Below, one piece after another: positions 18,450-29,508 of a stretch of DNA of 64,000 nt. The notes beneath the pieces were generated by a model, which saw only the letters and a list, made by a program, of their open reading frames with translations, ran no database searches and had not been told where the DNA came from. The stretch is taken from NCBI GenBank assembly GCA_907164885.2, contig OU015501.1, positions 58,748,119 through 58,812,118 of the forward strand, read 5' to 3'. Numbering within the stretch: position 1 is the first letter of the stretch; every line of letters begins with the position of its first letter. The translations under genes and the position numbers were made by a program. The stretch is from Dolomedes plantarius. Taxonomy: Eukaryota; Arthropoda; Arachnida; Araneae; Dolomedidae.

Positions 18450-19737
18450 TTGCTAGAAACGAGATTCAGTTTTCTTTCGGAAATAAAAACCATAGCAGTT
18501 GAGCTGTATGGATATTTACGTTTATTCTCATGTGAAAGTGTAGGATTATGAATACAAAATGTTTTTATTTCTTAAGAAATTTCGTGTATAAACAAAAAGT
18601 ATTGCAGAATTAAAGTTTCAGAAAATTCCAATGTTTCATTTCCTTCTGAAGATAACTTGACACGTATGAATAAAAATACTTTTATCGGTTGTGAAAATGT
18701 GAAAAAAACATGCAAAAAATCTGAACCAGATACAATGAAAGTAAGTTCAAGAACATCCGGAGGTTAGAGGGCCGTGAAAGTGATATTATTCAGATCTGTT
18801 TATACTAAAGGTTACAAAAGTGCAAGTGAGGGAAGGAAGTCTTACAGCACGTGCATTACTCATTCGTTTTTGCAGAAGACTTTCACTGCTATTACGTCAT
18901 CTTTAGTTCTATTTTTCATAACAAAAGTACGCTGGGAAAGTAAAATTTAATAGATTTTTCTTGTACGTACCATTGTGTTGATCACGAGTGCCCTATTTTC
19001 ACTAAAAATAAACATCCTGTTACATACTGCAAGCATTAATTAGGGATTTTTTTTATTATAATTTCCTTGCACACAATCTCTGATTGTTTTTTCTTCGCTT
19101 GGTATTGCTGATAAAATGTATTTTCGCTTCTAAGCTTAATTTCCGCTAGACATTAGAAATTAGTTTATTGAAGTTAATTTCCATTGAACTGAAACTCATT
19201 TCCTTCATTATGATGATGGGATATTTCACTATTATTTTAAATATTTTTGTACATTTTAATTTTGAATGAATATATGCCATGATTTTTTTTTCGTGCAGAA
19301 ATTATACGTCATGTAATATGTCAATACTCATTAATGTTGCTAATTTATACTGTAAATGATCTATCGGCTAATGACAATATCAGGTATTTTTATATAGATT
19401 ATTCAACACTCTGGACGGAGACAGCTTTTCTTAAAACTCCCGAATACCAAGAAAAACAACTTACATAAGTATAAAATTTTGTCGGATCGGGATTTTGATT
19501 TTTGAACTTGTCATAAAATGCAATGAAAGGCGACCATTCAAAAAAAAGGAAAAACAAAACAAAAAAAAAAGCATTGAAACATGCGGAGACGAAAAACGAA
19601 GTAAAATTTACCTTATATATTCACTAGAATCTGAATTTATAAAATAATTTGAATTTCAAAAGCATTAAAAAGAGTTTTCTTCAGAAGAAAAACCAAGCAA
19701 CAATGCAACCGCGTAACAGCAGTGGCACATAGGATTA
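18450..19737. other. Intron 1 segment, nothing recognised
   Basis: AT-rich with A-rich runs near 19540-19575. No repeat family or coding similarity seen. Confidence 0.5.
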
Positions 19738-20299
19738 AGTGCCCCAAATATCGCCTACTCTAACTTTTTTTCGACATTTCATCCACTTTTTAGTTTCTAA
19801 TTAGGCTGAAAACTCAAAGAACATCCCTAAGAACTATTTACTTTGGTATCCTGAGATCAACCAGCTCCAAAACCAGTGGAAGTTTAAGTTATGTAGCTAA
19901 ATTGAAAAAATTGAAATTTCCAGTGAACTCCAGAGCGGTTCCTAATATCGCCTACCTCTGTTCCTCTTACCGCCTACCAGGCGAAATTAGGAGCACCCGT
20001 TAAAAGGCGTTGCTAGCAAAGTCTCTGTTTAATGCACTTTCAAATGGCATAAGCAAAATTAGAATTTGGATGCACCTACCTGGTCATTCACTGGATTCTG
20101 ATTCTTTGGAGCCAAAATTTACGATGACAACAGCCAAAACAACTTCAGATGCCATATAGTTTCTGTTGTCAGTGATTAGAGCGCCGCTGTTAGTACAGAC
20201 CCAGAACTAAGAAGTTACTGCATTTTCTCATACATAGCACGAATCATACTTTAAAAACATGAGTAGGTGATATTAGGCACAGGGGCGATATTTGGGACA
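19738..20299. mobile_element. Candidate MITE with ATATCGCC-type inverted ends
   Basis: The left edge reads GTGCCCCAAATATCGCC (19740-19755) and the right edge is its near-exact inverted copy, GGCGATATTTGGGACAC (20284-20300). The motif recurs inside (cctaatatcgcctacc near 19947 and the inverted gagtaggtgatattagg near 20261). No TSD is obvious and no transposase is encoded. It is more GC-rich than its surroundings. Confidence 0.5.
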
Positions 20300-20825
20300 C
20301 CCACCCAAAGTACATCTCTGATTACGTAAGAGCAGTGCGTAATAAGATGTCTCATCAACGTGCGTTTTAGCATGAGGGCATGCATCAGTTGATCTCCCCT
20401 CTCATCAATCCCCATATTAGTCTATGGGTGTGTTTGTCTCAGTATATTTCAAATCTAGATTAGTAAAAGCATATTTTTGAGTTATGTTTTCTGCTGAGGG
20501 AAATAAAATCTTTGAATGCAGTGTGAGTGTATTTTTTTTAAAGTTTAATTTAATCTTCACGTGAAGCATTTTTGACTTTCTAGCGTTAAAAATCTATAAT
20601 TTGAAGCCATGTAAAAAATTAACTACTAAAAAATTTTAAAATTCAAAAGCCACGCGCTCTTTATTAAAAGTTTACTTTCATTTGTTAGAAGCAAAATTGA
20701 AAATATACATTTGCTATTCTGTTATTAGAAAATAAACTGAGATTAAAATTCCCCGAAGTTTTAACACGTGGAAAGAAAACTTTCTCTGCTAGCAAATATT
20801 ACAAAGATAATAATATAAGGATAAT
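20300..20825. other. Intron 1 segment, nothing recognised
   Basis: AT-rich, no supported feature. Confidence 0.5.
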
Positions 20826-21035
20826 TTTTCCCCATTGGCAGCCGGTAGTTGTCCTGGAGACAATCGCCCGTCCATGTCACGATTTCGTTGGCTACTTAAT
20901 TATGGGAGTATCGAGGGTAGTATACACTCTCCCCTATGAGGAGGCAACCTAGGAATACCCATGCTGTGGCTGGGATCCGAACCTATGCCCAGGCCGTGGT
21001 AGGTTTCAGCACTAACCACCGTAAAATGTGGGCAG
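20826..21035 (-). mobile_element. tRNA-derived SINE, main family, copy 1 (minus strand)
   Basis: Minus-strand A-box region GGTGGTTAGTGCTG (complement of about 21009-21022) and B-box GGTTCGGATCC (complement of 20973-20983). The body then shares ATACTCCCATAA..AAGTAGCCAACG and TGTCTCCAGGACAA with the copies at 35409 and 45262. This is the best-preserved head in the window. Transcription would be by RNA polymerase III. Confidence 0.75.
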
Positions 21036-21345
21036 CGGGGATATGTTACGAAACACTTCCTCCATTTGTGCCACCCAACTCACGCGAAACGGTTAAAAAT
21101 GCAAAAGAAATTTAGTCTAGAATTCTGAGTGAAAAAAAAAAGATAATTATACTAACTTTGTGTTGGAGACAGTAAATGGTGGAAAATTTAAAAAAGCACT
21201 CACAGTTATTTGAAAATTTTAAAAAAGGGCCTGATTAACTTGAAAATAATTAGCTCGTTTCTTTCTCCCTTAAAAATTGCTTCGATAAACGGGGGGAAAG
21301 GGGGGAATCTACTGGAGATTTTTTAATACGATTGAATACTATTAC

Positions 21346-21864
21346 ATTGAGAATAATTACAAGATAAAAAGAACTTTTTATATACCATGTTTTTAAATTT
21401 TCTGTTGAATCATATAAACTTGACAATTCTATGTATTAATAAATACTTTTTTAAAATTTGTTTGATGAATTATCCATCAACTTGAAAGAAAATGAAGTTA
21501 ATTGGATATAACTTTTCGTTCCCGTTTCGGCCAATAGATAGCTGCACCAGACTACAAAACAAAATTAACTGAAAATAACTGAAAATTAATTTAATTCTGT
21601 TTAAAGATGTCTAAAAGTTTCAAATGTCTATCTAGTCGGGAAGTTAGTTAAAAATCGATTGCAAGATTTGTACAAAATTAACTGAAAATAAGTGAAAATT
21701 AATTTAATTATGTTTAAAGATGGCTAAAAGTATTTAAAAAATGCATTGTCATCGTGTTTTGGGCTATTCTAAAAGTTTCGAATGTCTAGCTAGTCGGGAA
21801 GTTAGTTAAAAATCGATTGCAAGATTTGTACTGGATAAACATACACACACACAAACAAGAAAGC
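21346..21864 (-). repeat. Unclassified interspersed repeat Y, copy 1 (inverted)
   Basis: Reverse complement of 61201-61612. Shared landmarks include gcaatcgatttttaactaac, cttcccgactagctagac and the end aagttctttttatcttgtaa. This copy also has an internal direct duplication (about 21558-21673 and 21674-21830). No coding capacity. Confidence 0.85.
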
Positions 21865-22058
21865 ATAATTATCAAAAGAGATAATGTGGTAATTATGAAT
21901 CAAAGCCTGGAAAAATGACTATTTAAAGAAAGTTGGAAAAATTGGAGAAGTCCTCTATCAAAAAAAAAAAAAAAAAAACGGTGACCATGGCACACTTGAT
22001 GCTAATATAGTTCAATCAGACATAAATATTCATAAGTGAATATGTACTTTTTCCAACA
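21865..22058. other. Short intron segment with an A run
   Basis: Contains an 18-base A run (21961-21978). Nothing else recognised. Confidence 0.5.
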
Positions 22059-22430
22059 GTGAAACAGTATGTGTTCCCTTTAAGTTTTCACTCAAAACCC
22101 TCGTATGAAACAGCAATGGTCCAATCCTACATTCCTTGTAGTCCCCACCAAACACTCTTTAAATGCCAGAGTGAAATTGATAGTATGACTGCTGCCGCTA
22201 CAAGGAAGATATTAAAGCAGCAGCATTTCTCAGCAATAAACTGGGTGTAGGACGTCGATGAGGTGACGACAAGTGAGAAGTGTGGGAAAAAGCCGAAATG
22301 ACATGACGGAGGGAAGGGGTGGTAAAATACCGGAAACGCTGTAAGTGGAAGAAGTAGCAGACCACCCATTTGCTACCACTAAAGAGAATAATTTAGGTAA
22401 CTGTTGAATGCTGGCTCAGTTACTGCTTGT
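22059..22430. promoter_or_regulatory. GC-richer low-repeat block with a Su(H)-type site, candidate enhancer
   Basis: About 370 bases visibly less AT-rich than the flanks and sharing no sequence with the repeat families here. An exact TGTGGGAA lies at 22281-22288, with the related AGTGAGAA nine bases upstream. Short ORFs on both strands have no family resemblance. Enhancer function is inference from composition and motif only. Confidence 0.25.
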
Positions 22431-23487
22431 TACATCGGATGAAGTAAAAGATTACTCAAGACAGTCTTATCATAGCTTATCAGAAAAACCTTTATTCCTG
22501 TATATGTTAGAAGTCTCGTCTCATTTTACATTCTTCTAATTTCATTGCTGCATTAGCGTATGATTTATTCATTAATTGATATTTTAGCTTTTAGTTTTAT
22601 TGAGTATTTTTTTGTTCAAAAATTGATACAATTATTGCTCTCGTATCAATGCTTGAATCAGTGGCGCAACCTGTATCAAGTTTGAAGGGCGGGGGTTTGT
22701 TTCTGGCGAATAACATTAACACTGGAATTAACTTACTCGACAATTTTTTTAGGCTTCTGCTTCTACCATGGTTACATCACGGACTTGAATTAAATTATAT
22801 TTACGATTATAATTCAGCGCTTTATACTATGAGCGAAGATATGATATATGATGCTATTTATCAGTATTTTCTTTTGCTTTATACTTGAGAAATATTGTGA
22901 GTAATACAGTACAATAGCACCTTTTTGTCCCAGGGAATGTAAAGTCCTTGAATAATGATCTTTAAAGATTTGAAAAGGTGATAGCTAGTAAAGGATCCTA
23001 ATTATGAATAGTCGTTTGTATCTACAGAGTCATTGATATTTGTCTAATACTTCACAAATCATACATAAAATATTCGTGGAAACACAATAAGTGTTTAAAA
23101 TATATTTGTTTCCCAATATAATAACGAATATATTTCTGTTTATTTGTCTGCTGTACTTAAGATAAATTCTAATTTTTTTAAAGTTTTCCTTTTTTTTCTT
23201 AATTCTTACCAAAATTTGCTGTTTGATGGAAAATTCACACGTTTCAAAACACTTAAACAAATTCTTCTTTTGAAAGATTCTGCAGCTTTTAAGAGAAGCC
23301 AAAACTGTTTCCATTTTTCTTGCTACTTTCTGAAGAGTTTAATCCACTGCTTAGCAGTTATTAATACGGAACGTTGGGATTTTTATATAGGTCTAAGGAT
23401 AAATACTAAACCTGCCCTGTTCTACAGGATGATTGAATTTGCTTTTCAGCCGTTTCAATCGCATATCTTGTGAAATCAGGACATCCA
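22431..23487. other. Intron 1 segment, nothing recognised
   Basis: AT-rich, no supported feature. Confidence 0.5.
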
Positions 23488-24448
23488 CGTATCCTAATGC
23501 AGATCTCATGCTTATCAGGGGTAAAATATAAATATACCCCATTTTCCTCACGAAAAGCGGTCCATGGAAGGCATTTCTTACTATACATTACAAAGGTTAA
23601 ATACGTCTGTTTATCCCCGAAGCAATCTCTTTTGTATAAATTTAATTATGTAGAATCATCTGTGTTCATAAATACCAGACACGGTGAGCAATGCGGCTAG
23701 GTGTCTTTTTTATTAAAAGTTTCCCAGCAAGATATAGCCTCTGACTGTAACTGAGACATCGCAGTTTCATAAGTGGAATAACTCAAAGAATAATAATTAT
23801 ACTGGTGACAGAATATCCTAATGTAGATCTTATGCTTTTCCAGGTGGGAAATATAAATGTCCCCCATTTTCCCCATAAAAAGCTCTCCATGGAATGTATT
23901 ACCTACGATGCATTGCAAAGTTTAAATACGTCTGTTTATCCCCGGTAATATCTCATTTATGTAAATTTTACTATGTAGAATCTTGTGTGTTTATAAACAC
24001 CAGATACGGTGAGAAATGCAGATAGGTTTCATTCTTATTAAAAACTTTCCAGCAAGCTATAGCCCCTGATTGTACCTGCGTCACCGCAGATTCATAAGTG
24101 GAATAACTCAAAGAATAATAATTATATTGGTGACAGTATATCCAAATGTAGATCTTATACTTTTCCAGGTGTGAAGTATAAATACCCACATTTTCCCCAC
24201 AAAAAGCTCTCCATAGCATGCATTGCAAAGTTTAAATACGTCTGTTTATCCATGGAAATATCTCATTTGTGTAAATTTAATTATATAGAAATTTATATGT
24301 TCATAAATACCAGATACTGTGAGGATGCACCTAGGTGTCTTTCTTATTAAAAGCTTCCCAGAAAGATATAGCCTCTGACTGTGACCGAGTCTCCGCAGTT
24401 TCATAAGTGGAATAACTCAAAAAATTATAATTGACTGATGACAGAATT
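23488..24448. repeat. About 325-bp tandem repeat, three units
   Basis: Three diverged direct copies start near 23488, 23812 and 24137. Repeated landmarks are atcc(t/a)aatg(c/t)agatct, taaatacgtctgtttatcc, and cataagtggaataactcaa. Spacing of the first landmark is 324 then 325 bases. The minus-strand ORFs in units 2 and 3 are similar to each other only because the DNA is repeated. Confidence 0.9.
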
Positions 24449-24777
24449 TATTCCAGTTTTTCAATCCCTACCTGTTGGAAAAAATTGGTGTTTTCTCTCA
24501 CAACAGATGCAATTATACATATTTGTACAGTTTTCATCATATCTTAAAAACATTTCCTCTTGAATGTTTCAAAATGCTTAAAACATAATTCTATTTCACC
24601 AGCTGAAACATTTTAAATGATTGTTATTTCCGATTCAAAAAGACCAGAAAGGTTCATAAGGGGCATTAGCTGAATATTACAAAGAACGGACTTCACAAAG
24701 ATGAGGATCCCGTTTAGGGATTGGAGATATTTCTCGAGCGCTTGTGTATGTATGTAAACACATAAATAAATAAATAA

Positions 24778-24836
<59 letters not shown>

Positions 24837-26583
24837 CTCGATTATTGGAGAAAGCTCTCAAAAATTTCAAGATGAGTGGTCGAAGTTAAATGCCAAATCA
24901 TTTTGAGTGGGAAATCAAAAAGAGAAATCCTAGCACTTGCAGAAATACTTGAGATTTTGAATAAAAACATCTATGAAATCTATGAATAATATTTATAGGA
25001 AATTGTCCTTTCTGTGTTGCGAAAGTATAATCAATATCGAGAGATGGAAAAAGTAATACAGAACCTTTAGTATGTGTATCACGTAAAATAATATTCTTTA
25101 AAAGTGATACACCTTGTTCTCAACTTCGCTGCTTTGAGTTCTCACCCAATCATTCTACGAATGTCTATTTTAGAGCGTAGGTTTCTCAGGCTGAAACCCT
25201 TTCCTCTATCAATGTTATTAAACCACTTTTATGGTAGACGCCATCATAATGGATTGAGCATTCTAAGTCAACATTGTTAAGAATGATCAGTCAGCTACGA
25301 CCACTTAATGTACATCAACATCTGTGGGGAAAATCAACTTTTTTGTTTTAAGAAAACATTTACATTTGTCAGCTATTGTTGATGGGCATCTCCGTAGCTG
25401 GCGTTTATCAAACGCATGCGTGGCATCTACCTGACGTCTGTGACCTTCGACCCTCAGAGAATGACTGCTTCAGTCTCGGCTGATAGTAGCCACTTTGACT
25501 TGACTAGTATGCAATAGCAACAGCAGGGAGGGAAAAATTCATGGCTACTAGTTCAATCACCTCATTCTTTAACTTCAGTCCTTACCGCTCAGAATGATCG
25601 CACACCCTGATCGCCAAGCTGATTGGAACACGACGCCAAACTGTCTACGGATTGGAACTTCGGATATTAGAAATAGAATTTACGGAAATGAAGAAAATGT
25701 TTTTGATAACCAAGTGTGGGGGGGGGGGGGGAATTTATAGAGTTAATTATAAAACGGGCAAAATATTCAATTTTTCTGTGTTTCTTTTTTTCCATTTTAT
25801 TCCCGAGTTATTAATTTTTAGGTAAATTTTCGGGTAAGTTACACTCGTTGAAATCAAAACCTGGAACTTAAAATTTTATAAAGCTTTTTTAAGTTTGTAA
25901 AGATATGTAATTTTTTGTAGCAGAAGTTAAATAAAAAATTAATAAGAAAATAAATACCGGATGTCTGCTTATGCAAAGCGACCTCAAAACAGGTTGGAAG
26001 ATAAGAAGAAAAGGAATCGCACACACTATATCAGTATTCATATAATTTTTCCCTAAGGGGGAATTGCATCCTGCTATGATAGTTTTGCTCTTTTATCGTT
26101 AGGATTCGGTATCTAAACAAAAAATTCGGTGAAGAAAGTGATTATTTTAATCCTTAGTATAGAATACAATCTAGGGATAAAACGATGTGAAATCGAAAGA
26201 AAAAAATTGAAATAGCTGCGAAACTAGCGATCTCAAACAGGTTATACATTTTAAAACTGCTGTCATTTAATATACGAACAGCAGTATCTCAAATCGTTTT
26301 GCATAACAGTATCAAGTAATCTCACAGTATATATTAACCTTGTATAACTTTATAAGACTGACTGGTGTTTAAAAATCTGAAGTCGAAGGTGGCAAACCAC
26401 AGTCACAATTTTATAACTCATATACATCCTCTTTCATAAAAATGTGTTTAAGTTTTAGAACCTTTCCTTCAGATTTTACGAATTTCTCTAAATTATGCAT
26501 ACTATGGTACCTACATATGATGCTACTATATTACTGGTTTTCAAGTTCCCACAAAAATATTAATTATACCTTCTCTGTGATTA
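24449..26583. other. Intron 1 segment with a (TA)n tract and a GC-rich patch
   Basis: Contains (TA)n at 24782-24832, a GC-richer patch at about 25380-25640 of unknown nature, a run of 12 G at 25720-25731, a pyrimidine tract with AG/GTAAAT at 25821 (see findings) and a minus-strand TGTGGGAA at 26546-26553. Confidence 0.5.
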
Positions 26584-26915
26584 CAATCGAATCCTGTTAT
26601 AACGAATTTCAAGGGACCGAAGGTTTTGTTCGCTTTATCCAGTGGTTCGCTATATCCGAACCGTTAAGAAAAATGCTAGAGTTCACAAAATGCATAACTC
26701 ATTAGTTGCTATGTGTATTCAATAATGATGTATTAAAAATGATAAAATCTATTAAAAATGATCATTAATGAATTAAATCGACTAAAATCGATTACATTAA
26801 ACTGACACAATACTAATTAAATTACTTATAATAGGAAAACGACGGGACCCAAATTTTCATTCGTTATATCCGTGAGTTCGTTATATACCGGGTTCGCTAT
26901 AACGGGGTTCGATTG
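26584..26915 (-). mobile_element. Tigger-like MITE, copy 2
   Basis: A 332-bp element with ends CAATCGAATCCTGTTATA and ATAACGGGGTTCGATTG, flanked by TA on both sides. Its order of internal motifs is the reverse complement of the copy at 17521. The transposase segment is missing, with the deletion at the same place as in the other short copies. Confidence 0.85.
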
Positions 26916-26917
26916 TA

Positions 26918-29437
26918 CTACACGACCTGAATCGTCATTCGGGCTACGTTTTTCCACGCTCTGATTTCCCGCGATGTCTTGAAAATGAATATGTTAGAGA
27001 ACAGTTTATTCTTGAGCAGTTAATTTCTTAATTTCAGAAATTTAATGTTTAATCGATGTGCTAAAGGCCGTAAAAGTTCAGTTTCTAGAGTGACCGAAGT
27101 TATTTAAAATGTGAAAATAACTCAAGTGGCAAATTCTATGCAATATCACTTAATGCCGGGAAGAGGAAGCAAAAGATGCGGAAACATCGTAATATTTTAA
27201 TTCACTCTTAATTCACTTCTCCTATCTAAAGATGAATAAGTTCCAGTAAAAATGAAAGGTATTTATCCCAGTGGATAATGTCCTAGTACTTTACTGCCTA
27301 AAATGTCAGACGAATGAATGTCTAGTAATCTGAGTTCAGGAACAGACGCAGTCAACTGGACAGATTACTTTTACGTTCACAGAAAAGCTTGTGATCAGTC
27401 TCAGAGACAACTGAATCTTTTCGTAAGACATTAGTCTTCATGAAAGATGTTTTAAATTTGCATTTTTCGACTTAAACTTTTTCACTATTTTTCATCTTTG
27501 TATTTAATGAAGGTTTATCCTCCTGCTGTCATCTAAGTTAATAAAAACAACATACTGTGTCGTGAATAATTGTCCCAAATACTTGCACCCAGAAATACTT
27601 TCCAATAAATATCCTCTCCTTCTGGCACACTTTTTTCTATGTAGCCCCAAAAGATGAAGAAAAGGTAACGCTTAGAAACATACAGTTAATAAATTGATAT
27701 ATTAATATACAAGTTTTAATGTTCTAATTTTTTTTTCTCTTCTCATTTTTAGCTATGGACATAACCTTTTATAAACGCTTAAAATGGTCTCTAGTGTTTC
27801 AATCTTAAACAGGAATAATGTATTACTAAATTATTTTGATATCGCCTTTATTTCTGTATGTGATGAGAATTTTTACTCAGAGGGTAAACTTGATTTTATT
27901 CGAATGGAATTTAAAAAAAAAAACTCCTTTTAAAATAACAAAAAAAAATTTCTTCCTTTGAGAATAATACTGAGTCCCATAAAAACATTTTTCTTAAAAT
28001 ATTGCAAACTACCATGCTAGAATTTAACTAAATAAACAGAGAACTTTTTTCTCAGAAAGTATTTTATGTTGATAACTAAACATTGTTTTCCATAAAAAAA
28101 ATGACTTTTTCGTTGATTAGAAAATTTCCCAACTGACCATCTTGTCTGTACTAGAAACAACCATCTCTCTTTATCCTATAGACAGGAAAGAAATTTTTCA
28201 ACGCGAAAAGACTACGATTATCTGTAGCAGTCACATTATGTGAGGTGAATGAAAGTGGTGTAAATCTAAGTAGTTTTTAAAGGTTCTTTTTGTGTAAATT
28301 GATATTACAACTGATATTCACTTCATATTTTTTTAGTTTTGCCTGTTTAACGCAACACTTTCCCGATCAATATTAAATAAAAATTTTAATATCGCGTGCG
28401 TTTATAGGCCGTAAAACTTATATCAGAAACATTATTCTTAAATGAAATTTACGCATAATGGCTTTATAAGTTCCTCGATATATCAGTAGTGTCATGAAAG
28501 GAAGGTGATGTATCAATATTTACTGCTTAAAATCATGCATAGGACTGGTAACAACTGAAATGGTTTGAAAGTTTGTTTTTCTCTCTCATTGCTTCGGGGA
28601 GAGTGACAGAGAAATGAAAATCTGATAGGATAATACACAGAACTTTCTTCAAGAAGTAAATATGCCCAGCACGAACTCCCTGTATAATGATTTCCCGAAG
28701 ACATAAGATGTAATTCATAAGACTTCTTGGATTCGTATGGACAATGTGACAGATCATTAATCCACTGCAATGCTGGGCTTTGTGCTTAGCTCAATTCTGA
28801 TGAATAAAGAATGAATGTAAATAGTTTAGTTTGAATGATTCCATCTGCTGTAAGTGAGAAGTATGTTAATTGCCCATCATCCCCTGTTTTCATTACTACA
28901 CTGAGATGTCGGGAAGTAATGTAAGGTAATACATTACAAGATGTAATTTATTATTAGTTCCATCGAATTTATTCCTGCACTAATTATAACTTTAAAAAGG
29001 TATGAAAGAAGCAACGCAGGTTACTGTTATACTGGTTGAAGATCTCCATACATAGGCTTAATGACAGCATGTATCTTTATGTTCTTATATACGCACATTT
29101 TCCTGTGTGTGTTCATGTATGTATTGTAGAAACATAACTTAGCCCCGTACCTTAAGTGTACTTTTCTACTCATAAAAATTGTTTTCAGAAACACAAAGAA
29201 TTCAGTTTTTTCTCTTGTGTGGGTTACTGCATATACTTATATCTAAATTGGTTTCTGATTTTGTTTATAAAATAAAAATTAAATTCCAAAATATAGCAGC
29301 CGTAGTTATAGCAAGACAAATCAAGTGTAACTGCAAGTAAAAATCCTTATACAATCTAAAAATTTCTTCATAATTCAGTAGTAATCTATGCAAACAATAA
29401 ATATTCAGTTACGGATGGTAAAATTTGGGAAATTAGA

Positions 29438-29508
<71 letters not shown>

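Noticed and set aside
23697..24228. Two similar minus-strand ORFs as paralogous genes
   Set aside because: Similarity follows from the 325-bp tandem repeat and frames break at unit ends.
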